Assembly: GCA_934376955.1 (NCBI GenBank)
Contig: CAKRPJ010000068.1
Span: forward strand, 1 to 9,620
Reading direction: 5' to 3'
Length of the DNA stretch: 9,620 nt
Origin: CAKRPJ01 sp934376955
Lineage (GTDB): Bacteria > Bacillota > Clostridia > Lachnospirales > Lachnospiraceae
Shown here: in pieces, positions 1 through 4,723 of the stretch
Numbering within the stretch: the stretch's first letter is position 1
Layout: every line of letters begins with the position of its first letter
Program-made: the position numbers and the translations under genes
Notes under the pieces: generated by a model
Told to the model about the DNA's origin: nothing
The model's input: only the letters and a program-made list of their open reading frames with translations
The model's database searches: none

Positions 1-236
1 TAGAAGATCAGTCCCCACCAGAGAGATGGATGCTGCCCCAGCTTCCGCCAGCTGTCTTTCAGCTGTCCTTTGGCAATAGTCACAAGCAGCATGATACCGC
101 TCGCACAAAACATGCGGAAGACCGTAAGATCCATCGAATCATGTGTACTTTTTTGGAAAAAATCCTGCGCCGCAAGCCCGCACCCCGCCCACATGACGCC
201 TGCTGTCATAACGAGAAGAATAGCGATAAGATGCAT
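1..236 (-). CDS. EamA/DMT-family transporter, N-terminal part (runs off window)
   Basis: Reading the minus strand from ATG at 236 gives 78 open codons with no stop before the window edge. The product starts MHLIAILLVMTAGVMWAGCG and continues with FQKSTHDSMDLTVFRMFC and then a second hydrophobic stretch, SGIMLLVTIA. Two predicted membrane helices separated by a short loop containing 'D..VFR' are typical of the first EamA repeat of drug/metabolite transporters, inner-membrane permeases of about 290 residues. The start is supported by AGGTGA about 6 nt upstream. A TATAAT-like hexamer (251-256, minus) is so close to the start that it may not be the functional promoter. The substrate cannot be told. 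This is host DNA outside the prophage remnant, on the same strand as and downstream of the original tRNA-Val/terminator. The family call is from the N-terminus only. Confidence 0.68.
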   Translation of the reverse strand, partial: MHLIAILLVMTAGVMWAGCGLAAQDFFQKSTHDSMDLTVFRMFCASGIMLLVTIAKGQLKDSWRKLGQHPSLWWGLIF

Positions 237-343
237 AGAGGTCACCTGTTATTATAAAAAGTAATAAAATACGCTTTCAGGGTCAGTCCTTGGAGTGAAA
301 AGGAGACTAAAAAAAGAGAGACTAAGAGACTCGAAAAGCATGA

Positions 344-431
344 AACGGGACATTCCGTAAGCCGCTCTTTCACCATTGGCCTGATCTCGGGCATGAGTCA
401 GCTTTATGACCGCCACTCGAAATTTCCCGTC
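344..431 (-). other. Possible structured leader/intergenic RNA upstream of transporter
   Basis: The stretch 237-450 has no convincing gene. On the minus strand GACGGGA (431-425) can pair with TCCCGTT (350-344) including a G-U pair. That encloses about 75 nt with further small potential helices, and a T-rich run (313-307) follows. It lies just upstream of the transporter start, so a cis-regulatory leader is conceivable, but I do not recognise any known riboswitch consensus. The adjacent sequence at 302-333 is a low-complexity run of GAGACT repeats. Weak call. Confidence 0.2.
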
Positions 432-450
432 ACCTTCCTTTATATAGCAC

Positions 451-475
451 AAAAAACCGCCATTGGCGGGTTTTT
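451..475 (-). terminator. Displaced native terminator of tRNA-Val
   Basis: Perfect 5-bp GC stem CCGCC/GGCGG (457-461 / 465-469) with a 3-nt loop, flanked by A6 on one side and T5 on the other, so it can work in both directions. Read on the minus strand it ends in T6. It starts 2 nt beyond the left att core. In the pre-integration chromosome the tRNA-Val 3' end (CCA) would therefore have been followed at once by this hairpin, the usual arrangement for a tRNA terminator. Confidence 0.85.
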
Positions 476-477
476 CA

Positions 478-492
478 TGGTGGGACTATTTG
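478..492. other. Left attachment-site core of prophage remnant
   Basis: The 15-bp TGGTGGGACTATTTG is identical to 9544-9558, which is the 3' end (acceptor strand, discriminator and CCA complement) of the tRNA-Val. Identity stops on both sides (A versus T to the left, T versus G to the right). With the orphaned terminator immediately to its left and prophage genes to its right, this is best read as the copy left at the far end after integration at the tRNA. The identity is seen directly; the function is inferred. Confidence 0.85.
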
Positions 493-614
493 TCACGCTT
501 GCGGATACGCCAATCTATATTTCACGAAACATTATTTCTTCCAGCGTCTTCTTAGACCACTATTATAGCATATAAAGGATTAGCTATCGCAAATCACATA
601 CAATTATGCGAATA
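493..614. other. Gene-free left prophage margin
   Basis: No ORF with a credible start is seen here. The only open frame crosses the terminator and att core and is not believable. On the minus strand a TATAAT hexamer at about 562-567 has a poor -35 (TTGCGA, 19-nt spacer) and would read toward the left att site. It is noted only as a possible weak promoter. Confidence 0.3.
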
Positions 615-659
615 AAAAGAGGGCTTGAAATAAAACCTTGCTAAATCAAGTCCTCTTTT
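615..659 (-). terminator. Strong hairpin terminator downstream of HTH gene 1
   Basis: A 14-bp stem pairs AAAAGAGGGCTTGA (615-628) with TCAAGTCCTCTTTT (646-659) around a 17-nt loop. Pairing is complete with one G-U on the plus strand, and has one A-C mismatch on the minus strand. A and T runs on both sides make it bidirectional in form. It lies 50 nt past the stop of the minus-strand HTH gene at 709, whose transcript it most likely ends. Confidence 0.7.
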
Positions 660-708
660 CTCATTTTGCGAGCTTCCGTAATTTCAACTGCGCCCGATAT
701 GTCCCAAG

Positions 709-900
709 CTATTCCTTCTCTTTTCCGTACAGCCGTTCCATGCCTGCCCTGGTTACTAACCAGGTTCGCCCTGATTTTCTAAATTCATTTTCCTTAAAGC
801 CATTCTTTACTCGCCCCTGGCAATTCTGCTTTAGAGAATTCGGCGTCACGCCCCAGCGTTCTCCTGCTTCTAATGTCGTCATTACATCATCTACTGTCAT
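709..900 (-). CDS. Small helix-turn-helix DNA-binding protein (copy 1)
   Basis: 63 residues from ATG at 900, preceded by an AGGAGA Shine-Dalgarno about 9 nt upstream; longer in-frame starts lack one. The sequence is a single compact HTH/winged-helix unit: MTTLEAGERWGVTPNSLKQ (residues 7-25) is a helix-turn-helix of the excisionase/MerR-like kind, followed by a basic strand segment, EFRKSGRTWLVTRAGMERLYG. It is clearly paralogous to the HTH protein at 1377-1583, which shares the 'EAGERWG', 'EFRKSGRTWLVT' and 'GMERLYG' blocks. The family is common on phages and mobile elements of Bacillota and probably acts as a small regulator; its DNA target is unknown. A TATACT hexamer (943-948, minus) upstream could be a -10 but lacks a good -35. 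Confidence 0.75.
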   Translation of the reverse strand: MTVDDVMTTLEAGERWGVTPNSLKQNCQGRVKNGFKENEFRKSGRTWLVTRAGMERLYGKEKE

Positions 901-1054
901 TTTACCCACTCTCCTACATTTAATACAATAGCAAGCCCTGCAAGTATAGCGCATGTCGTGTCGTAATCACTAGCCCACCATGCTACGCTAGTACACACAA
1001 GAAATAAGCCTAATAATATTTTTACCTTCATTCATTTTATGGTATGATATAAAG

Positions 1055-1088
1055 GAAGGGAACGAGGGGATTCCTATCCCCTCCCTTC
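1055..1088 (-). terminator. Hairpin after small hydrophobic peptide gene
   Basis: Outer stem GAAGGGA/TCCCTTC (1055-1061 / 1082-1088) and inner stem GGGGA/TCCCC, with a small internal asymmetry and a 6-nt loop. It begins 4 nt past the stop of the 41-residue gene. The T-tract on the minus side is poor (CTTTATAT), so this may be an mRNA-stabilising stem rather than an efficient terminator. Confidence 0.5.
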
Positions 1089-1091
1089 GTG

Positions 1092-1217
1092 TTATTTGCG
1101 GTTCAGCTCTTCAAGCTTAAGTAGGATTGATAATACTTTTTCAATCCCAGTCAGTATTGCGACTACTGATGCGACGATTAAGCCAATGAGTTGAATCGCT
1201 TCTTTTATATCATCCAC
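1092..1217 (-). CDS. 41-residue hydrophobic peptide, candidate type I toxin/holin-like
   Basis: A near-consensus Shine-Dalgarno, AAGGAGGTGAG, lies 7 nt before a GTG start at 1217. The overlapping ATG just upstream closes after four codons, which favours the GTG. The 41-residue product has an acidic N-terminus (DDIKEA), one hydrophobic span (about residues 9-33, IQLIGLIVASVVAILTGIEK then LSILL) and a basic tail (NRK). This size and layout resemble phage holin-like peptides and the TxpA/Fst-type toxins of type I systems, but there is no diagnostic motif. Weak promoter elements ATGACA and TTTGAT (17-nt spacer) lie at 1287-1292 and 1264-1269 on the minus strand. The gene sits alone between two HTH paralogs, with a 3' hairpin and a 5'/3' complementary repeat. 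It could instead be an ordinary membrane peptide of the former phage. Confidence 0.55.
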   Translation of the reverse strand: MDDIKEAIQLIGLIVASVVAILTGIEKVLSILLKLEELNRK

Positions 1218-1322
1218 ATTCTCACCTCCTTGTGTATTCATCATACCATTCTTAGGGTATAGTATCAAACCTTTTATGGTAATATTTGTCATTACTTTGC
1301 TATTTTCATCAGTAATTCCAAT

Positions 1323-1378
1323 AAAAAAGAGAGGGCACAATCACTAGCGACTAACTAATGACTGTACCCTCTTTTTTT
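1323..1378 (-). terminator. Strong terminator of HTH gene 2
   Basis: On the minus strand 17 consecutive pairs form between 1371-1355 and 1347-1331, including three G-U pairs that exist only in the minus-strand RNA. The loop is 7 nt and the stem is followed by UCUUUUUU. The stem begins within 10 nt of the stop of the HTH gene at 1377, so it is that gene's intrinsic terminator. Confidence 0.85.
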
Positions 1379-1583
1379 ACTTCTTCTCTGGACCATATAG
1401 CCGTTCCATGCCTGCCTTCGTTACCAGCCACGTGCGGCCGGACTTGCGGAACTCCTCACCCTCGATCAGACGCGGTGGTCTTCCCTGTGCGCCAGTGCAG
1501 AGCTGCTTCACGGACGACTGGGCGATCCCCCAGCGCTCCCCGGCCTCCGCAGTTGTCATGATGTCCGTGAAATCGTACTTCAT
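1377..1583 (-). CDS. Small helix-turn-helix DNA-binding protein (copy 2)
   Basis: 68 residues from ATG at 1583, with AAGGAG 7 nt upstream. The HTH segment is DIMTTAEAGERWGIAQSSVK (residues 7-26), followed by a longer loop containing a PPR turn and then the shared block EFRKSGRTWLVTKAGMERLYG. The copy at 709-900 is a paralog with a shorter loop (KNGFKENEF against RPPRLIEGEEF), so the two have diverged well beyond recent duplication; copy 2 is also clearly richer in GC. It lies downstream of the immunity gene at 1671 on the same strand, but the 87-nt gap allows its own promoter. Likely a small phage/mobile-element regulator; specific role unknown. Confidence 0.75.
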   Translation of the reverse strand: MKYDFTDIMTTAEAGERWGIAQSSVKQLCTGAQGRPPRLIEGEEFRKSGRTWLVTKAGMERLYGPEKK

Positions 1584-1635
1584 GCGTGTCTCCTTACTTT
1601 GATAATGCTAACGCCAAATTGATAAGCGACAAGCT

Positions 1636-1837
1636 GTTACACGTGCTTAATTAACTATGTTAGATCGCGGTTATGGAATATATTTCAAAAGGTTCTTGTC
1701 ATCTCTACCCATTACGCGCAAAAATTCAATGCAGACCTGTTCTTCTGAATCCGTTTGAAGCAGTAAATCGCGCTGCCCCCGTTCCACATAATACAGTCTA
1801 AAATCTCCATTATCTGCCTTGTTGATAATAAAACCAT
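1636..1837 (-). repeat. Near-identical 3' segment shared by immunity genes 4 and 5 (copy A)
   Basis: This stretch matches 2535-2736 with only about three differences by eye, covering the 3' half of the immunity gene and about 35 nt beyond its stop. Further upstream the two genes diverge abruptly. The first 57 bp also recur at 6905-6961, where they follow the immunity gene of cassette 1 and run into its terminator stem. Here the stem partner is lost, so this copy is no longer a terminator. Confidence 0.8.
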
Positions 1838-1931
1838 CCCAGCTAGTTATAAAATTCTTATCTAAAATATCATATTCGTGCGGGTTGATTTTTTCTTTTT
1901 CCAAAATTGCTCTTAATTCACTGATATTCAT
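1671..1931 (-). CDS. Immunity-like protein, cassette 5
   Basis: 86 residues, MNISELRAILEKEK...LLKYIP. The ATG at 1931 is preceded by GGAGG 7 nt upstream, inside the end of the toxin reading frame; the toxin stop is 2 nt before this ATG. The pattern (short N-terminal helix, Y-D-I-L, DGFIINKADNGDFRLYYVER, GQRDLLLQT, then a C-terminal helix) is shared with the other five immunity domains here. From memory it resembles the Imm59-type immunity pattern (ILEKE.I, YY.ERG), which I cannot verify. Immediate position after a TNT toxin module and the small acidic alpha/beta make-up support a toxin-neutralising role in the cytoplasm. The N-terminal half resembles the cassette 1 immunity protein (INPHEYDILDKNFITS) while the C-terminal half is almost that of cassette 4: a mosaic. 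Confidence 0.75.
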   Translation of the reverse strand: MNISELRAILEKEKINPHEYDILDKNFITSWDGFIINKADNGDFRLYYVERGQRDLLLQTDSEEQVCIEFLRVMGRDDKNLLKYIP

Positions 1932-1933
1932 GA

Positions 1934-2488
1934 CTACACCTCCACCAAATATTCTTTTAGCTCAGATATTTTCTTTGGTAATTTATATTGGATCCCACCG
2001 CCAGGTTGTCCAAACCAAGCAGCTACTTCCGCCTCTTTGACGTTCTCAATATCCTTGATAACTTCAAACAAATGGTATCGTTCAGGGCTTGTATTTCTCA
2101 ATAACGCACGTTCTCTATAAGGAGTCCCCTTGGGGCTTACATAACCACCATTAGGTCGCCCATAGCGGCCAATAATAGTACCAGTTTTTAATGTAATAGT
2201 CCTGGAAGTTCCTACAGCACCATTATTAGGCGGGTAAATTGGCCGTCCATCATCAGAATAAAACCGCTCTTCCCCCTTCTTGCCCTTAGTATAGGGCATC
2301 CCATGCTTCTGGGCAAGCGATGCGATGAATGTATCGGTAGGAAGGAATAGGTTTTTCTCCAGAAGCCCAGAAATCCTGCTTTCCATGCTCTGGGGCGCTG
2401 CCCAATTCCTCATATACTCGCCAGTCTGCACCACGCTTGAATGCCTTATTTCCCTGAATGCCTAGTACTTTTCGTCTATGGTCATCCG
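1934..2488 (-). pseudogene. Orphan MuF-linker/TNT toxin module, cassette 5 (5' frameshift)
   Basis: Homology to the C-terminal part of the MuF-TNT protein begins at 2488 with the codons for SDDHRRK and continues to the stop at 1934. In the linker, two bases are missing relative to the other copies (GACTGGCGCGAG has become GACTGGCGAG near 2417). The downstream frame is therefore open only from about 2434 (166 codons) and disconnected from the linker start; the GTG seen at the linker start in other orphans is GTA here. The TNT part is otherwise complete: GRYGRPNGGYVSPKGTPYRE, RALL, and WFGQPGGGIQYKLP near the C-terminus. No good Shine-Dalgarno precedes the open part. Best read as a silent, damaged toxin cassette; an internal start cannot be excluded. 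Confidence 0.75.
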
Positions 2489-2489
2489 A

Positions 2490-2537
2490 TTAAGAATTAA
2501 ATCCGGCAAGGAATGGGTCGGAGCTTCCTTCTCCGTT
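2490..2537 (-). pseudogene. Scaffold gene stub (last 15 codons plus stop)
   Basis: The minus-strand reading NGEGSSDPFLAGFNS followed by TAA equals the C-terminus of the complete scaffold genes at 3989 and 6192. It carries the GEG variant of the 6192 copy. Directly upstream of GTT (2535-2537) the sequence becomes the region behind an immunity gene. A deletion of roughly 600 bp therefore ran from inside the scaffold gene into the preceding terminator, with GTT as microhomology. Confidence 0.8.
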
Positions 2538-2736
2538 ACACGTGCTTAATTAACTATGTTAGATCTCGGTTATGGGATATATTTCAAAAGGTTCTTGTCA
2601 TCTCTGCCCATTACGCGCAAAAATTCAATGCAGACCTGTTCTTCTGAATCCGTTTGAAGCAGTAAATCGCGCTGCCCCCGTTCCACATAATACAGTCTAA
2701 AATCTCCATTATCTGCCTTGTTGATAATAAAACCAT
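2535..2736 (-). repeat. Near-identical 3' segment shared by immunity genes 4 and 5 (copy B)
   Basis: Partner of 1636-1837, offset 899 bp, with about three differences by eye. It includes the 3' half of the immunity gene at 2570 and the post-stop sequence that once formed half of a terminator stem (compare 6898-6915). Confidence 0.8.
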
Positions 2737-2830
2737 CATAGCTAGGTACAAAATTCTTATCCAGAATATCATAAGCGCCTTCCCAGACTTCTTCCTTGTC
2801 TAGGATCCCTTTTAACTCTTTGATGTTCAT
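2570..2830 (-). CDS. Immunity-like protein, cassette 4
   Basis: 86 residues from ATG at 2830, with AAGGAG 8 nt upstream; the start overlaps the TAA of the preceding toxin remnant by 1 nt. The N-terminus (MNIKELKGILDKEEVWEGAY, then DILDKNFVPSYDGF) differs from its paralogs, whereas residues from about 31 on are identical to the cassette 5 immunity protein. It shares the family core DGFIINKADNGDFRLYYVER. Its own toxin module is truncated and carries a nonsense codon, yet this gene is fully open with a good ribosome site. Predicted cytosolic antagonist of a TNT-type toxin; the partner could be its lost toxin or one delivered from outside. Confidence 0.72.
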   Translation of the reverse strand: MNIKELKGILDKEEVWEGAYDILDKNFVPSYDGFIINKADNGDFRLYYVERGQRDLLLQTDSEEQVCIEFLRVMGRDDKNLLKYIP

Positions 2831-3090
2831 TACTTTATCTCCTTCAAATATTCACTCAGCTCGAAAATTTTCTTTGGTAATTTGTATTGAATCCCGCCAC
2901 CGGGCTACCCAAACCAAGCACTAATTTCAGCCGCTTGAACATTATCGATATCCTTTACAATTTGATATACATGATATCCACGTTTTTTAGAGCCACGTGG
3001 TAAAGAACGCTGCTCGTAATGGGGCTCTCTCGGGCTTAAATATTGACCGGTCGCCCCTCCATACCTGTCCACAATAATAGAACCAGTTGT
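2830..3090 (-). pseudogene. TNT toxin remnant, cassette 4 (5' truncated, nonsense codon)
   Basis: Minus-strand reading from about 3090 gives SIIVDRYGGATGQYLSP, then EQRSLPRGSKKRGYHVYQIV, AEISAWFG, stop, PGGGIQYKLP and a terminal helix ending at TAA (2830-2832). The stop is TAG at 2905-2907, exactly where all other copies have the Gln codon of WFGQ; a single C-to-T change of CAG explains it. Everything upstream of the DRYG motif (linker and the first part of the TNT domain) is missing. Its sequence differs clearly from the other modules (GGATGQYLSPREP), so it was a distinct toxin variant. Not functional. Confidence 0.75.
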
Positions 3091-3164
3091 GTGAAATTCA
3101 CAAAATACGCTAATTATTAACTTGTTTGCTAATTAAGAACTCAGAGTACAGCTATGAGTTTTTA
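3091..3164. other. Junction spacer between cassettes 3 and 4
   Basis: AT-rich sequence with no gene. It contains a weak inverted repeat, AACTCA/TGAGTT, with an 11-nt loop followed by TTTTAT on the plus strand (about 3138-3160). A scaffold gene and the front half of a toxin module would be expected here if the cassette array were regular, so this marks a large deletion. Confidence 0.4.
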
Positions 3165-3422
3165 TCATACATACTTTTTAAGTTTAGGGTAATAGTCACT
3201 AATTTCTTTTAAAAATAACTCCACAATGGTAGATTCATTTCTTGATTTGGCAATAATATCATGCTGATTACGCTCAACATAGGCAGTAACAAATACGCCA
3301 TCTTCTTTCCAAATAACGAAGCCCTCTTCTGCCCGTACTTGCCTGCTATATCCTAAGATATTATAACAGTAATCAGGAACATTTTCTCTTTCCAATAATA
3401 CTTTCAGCTCATCACACGTCAT
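3165..3422 (-). CDS. Divergent immunity-like protein, cassette 3
   Basis: 85 residues, MTCDELKVLLERENVPDYCY...KLKKYV. The ATG at 3422 lies 11 nt inside the end of the toxin frame, with AGAGGTG 7 nt upstream. It keeps the family outline: N-terminal helix, Y.ILGYSR, EEGFVIWKEDGVFVTAYVER, N-Q-H-D-I-I, C-terminal helix ending in KKYV. Only a minority of positions match the other copies. The adjacent toxin module is the most divergent toxin in the array, so toxin and antagonist have changed together, as expected for a cognate pair. The coding sequence is also more AT-rich than its neighbours, pointing to separate import. Confidence 0.7.
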   Translation of the reverse strand: MTCDELKVLLERENVPDYCYNILGYSRQVRAEEGFVIWKEDGVFVTAYVERNQHDIIAKSRNESTIVELFLKEISDYYPKLKKYV

Positions 3423-3987
3423 TTATAAACACCTCTTGTAAATGAGACTTTATGTTTACAATTTTATCTGGAAGTTTAAACTGCATTCCTCCACCTTTTT
3501 GATTAAACCATGGCGCCGTTTTTCCAGCAAATACACCCTCTAAATCTTCAGTAACTATATATATGGTATTCAGTATTCTTTCTTGAGCCTCTAGGAAGAG
3601 CTCGCATTTCCAGAGCTGTACCATAAATAGCCACAAAAGTACCTTTTTCTCCGCCATATCTGTCTAAAACAATACTGCCAGCTTTTAGCGTTATTTTCTT
3701 AGGCTCTCCTATAAATCCATCATTCAACGGATATATTGGCTCATCATCATCAGAGTAGAATCTATCTTTGCCTTTCTTACCCTTAGTATAAGGCATCCCA
3801 TACTTCTGGGCAATCGATGCGATGAATGTATCTGTGGGAGGAAATAGGTTTTTCTCCAGGAGCCCAGAAATCCTGCTTTCCATGCTCTGGGGCGCTGCCC
3901 AATTCCTCATATACTCGCGCCAGTCTGCATCACGCTTGAATGCCTTGTTTCCCTGAATGCCCAGCACTTTTCGTCTATGGTCATCCG
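3412..3987 (-). pseudogene. Orphan MuF-linker/TNT toxin module, cassette 3 (frameshifted, divergent)
   Basis: The linker from SDDHRRK (3987) through KAFKRDADWREYMRNW and SMESRISGLLEKN matches the other modules. The TNT domain is distinct: LDRYGGEKGTFVAIYGTALE, MRALPRGSRKN, APWFNQKGGGMQFKLP. The first frame (GTG at 3967) stops at 3548 after YHIYSY. The second half, beginning IYIVTEDLEGVFAG, is in another frame and ends at 3412. The shift sits in the alternating CATATATATAG tract at about 3555-3565; removing one base restores a continuous domain of normal length. The catalytic-looking Arg and Gln positions are kept. Either a recent knockout or a switchable tract; transcript-level correction cannot be judged. 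Confidence 0.75.
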
Positions 3988-4700
3988 ATTAAGAATTAAA
4001 TCCGGCAAGGAATGGGGCGGAGCTTCCTCCTCCGTTCCCACCGTTGGGGCTGCCGCTTCCGCCGCCGTTAGCCTTGACCGCCCAGCTATTTTCCTTCAAC
4101 CAGTCGGCTACACCATCTTCAAGGCTGATTTCTCCATCCTTGCCATTATAGGCGAGACTTTCATCGTCCTTAACGATGATGCTGCCCTCCAGCAGTTTAG
4201 CCATGTTTTCCGGGCTCGCCGCATGACCTTTACTGAGTAGCTCCACTACCTTGGCCATATTCAAGCTGTCCAAGCGTTTTGTTTTCTCTGCCTGGGCTGT
4301 CTTGGTCATAGCATCAAGCTGTTTGGTCACCTTGTTGACCTGTGCAGTCAGGTCGGTGATCTGCTTGGCTACTTCGGTCGGTTTCTTTCCGTCCTGTGCG
4401 AATGTGTCGAGTGCAGCCTTCAGGTTCCTTGCCTTGTCGGCTACATCGTCTGCATCCTCGAGCTCCAGTCCAGCGAGTACATTCTTGAGTTTTTCCGCGG
4501 TATGCTCTCCTGCAATGCGGTTCTTCTTTGCCTCGTTGTTCAGCGTGTTGATTTCACCCTTAATGGCTGTAATCAGATCCGCGCCGTTATCCAGCTTCTC
4601 GAGTGCAGCGTAAACATCTTTCATATCCATGTTTTTATACCTCCGTATAATGGGCCTCCGCCCTGTATTGAGCCGTCTCCACGGCAATAAAAAAGCACGC
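3775..4700 (-). repeat. Long direct repeat, copy B (scaffold plus toxin linker)
   Basis: About 0.9 kb matching 5980-6903 with scattered differences. It runs from the terminator T-run through the whole scaffold gene into the conserved linker of the next toxin module, and identity decays once the variable TNT domain begins. Such a repeat allows unequal crossing-over or looping out of whole toxin-immunity cassettes. Confidence 0.85.
3989..4630 (-). CDS. Phage scaffold-like protein, copy 2
   Basis: 213 residues from ATG at 4630 (MDMKDVYAALEK), chosen over longer in-frame starts because GGAGG lies 9 nt upstream. Residues 1-130 are a long charged helical region (EAKKNRIAGEHTAEKLKNVL, then ITDLTAQVN) likely to form a coiled coil. 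A short globular part ends in DGVADWLKENSWAVKA, and the C-terminus is a Gly/Ser/Asn-rich tail (GGGSGSPNGGNGGG). This is the layout of GP20/DUF4355-type scaffolding proteins that sit beside the major capsid gene. No capsid gene follows; instead the next toxin module starts 2 nt after the stop. It differs from copy 1 at about 10 residues. Both copies are intact, although they have no capsid to assemble in this remnant. Confidence 0.8.
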   Translation of the reverse strand: MDMKDVYAALEKLDNGADLITAIKGEINTLNNEAKKNRIAGEHTAEKLKNVLAGLELEDADDVADKARNLKAALDTFAQDGKKPTEVAKQITDLTAQVNKVTKQLDAMTKTAQAEKTKRLDSLNMAKVVELLSKGHAASPENMAKLLEGSIIVKDDESLAYNGKDGEISLEDGVADWLKENSWAVKANGGGSGSPNGGNGGGSSAPFLAGFNS

Positions 4701-4710
4701 TTTCGCGCGC
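4689..4710 (-). terminator. Intrinsic terminator before scaffold copy 2
   Basis: Minus strand: GCGCGC, GAAA tetraloop, GCGTGC (4710-4695), six pairs with one G-U, followed directly by T6. It lies between the stop of the YjcQ-like gene (4724) and the scaffold ribosome site, so the toxin-immunity cassette is closed off from the scaffold gene. Confidence 0.85.
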
Positions 4711-4723
4711 TTAATTATTCAAT

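Larger units (their letters stand above)
1039..1249 (-). repeat. 10-bp inverted repeat bracketing the small peptide gene
   Basis: ATGGTATGAT occurs on the plus strand at 1039-1048 and as its reverse complement ATCATACCAT at 1240-1249. In a minus-strand transcript the first copy would lie in the 5' UTR just before the Shine-Dalgarno and the second beyond the 3' hairpin, so the two ends of the mRNA could pair over 10 bp. The plus-strand copy also contains TATGAT with a weak TTTACC 17 nt upstream, a possible promoter for convergent RNA. Pairing is seen; function is inferred. Confidence 0.4.

Noticed and set aside
30..264. Two overlapping plus-strand frames at the left edge.
   Set aside because: Both are antisense to the partial transporter, whose minus-strand reading shows membrane helices typical of EamA.
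252..452. 66-codon minus-strand frame upstream of the transporter.
   Set aside because: Low-complexity Ser/Phe/Leu-rich product over GAGACT repeats, with no convincing start site; more likely untranslated leader.
393..575. 60-codon plus-strand frame covering the left att region.
   Set aside because: It runs through the terminator hairpin and att core, has no Shine-Dalgarno and resembles nothing.
1218..1340. Longer 82-codon version of the small hydrophobic ORF starting at 1340.
   Set aside because: The extension runs into the terminator stem of the HTH gene and contains candidate promoter sequence; the strong Shine-Dalgarno supports the GTG at 1217.
964..1348. 10-bp direct repeat AATCACTAGC at 964-973 and 1339-1348 as a possible operator pair.
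   Set aside because: One copy is part of a terminator stem and the other is in a gene-free spacer at an unrelated distance; no consistent placement relative to promoters.
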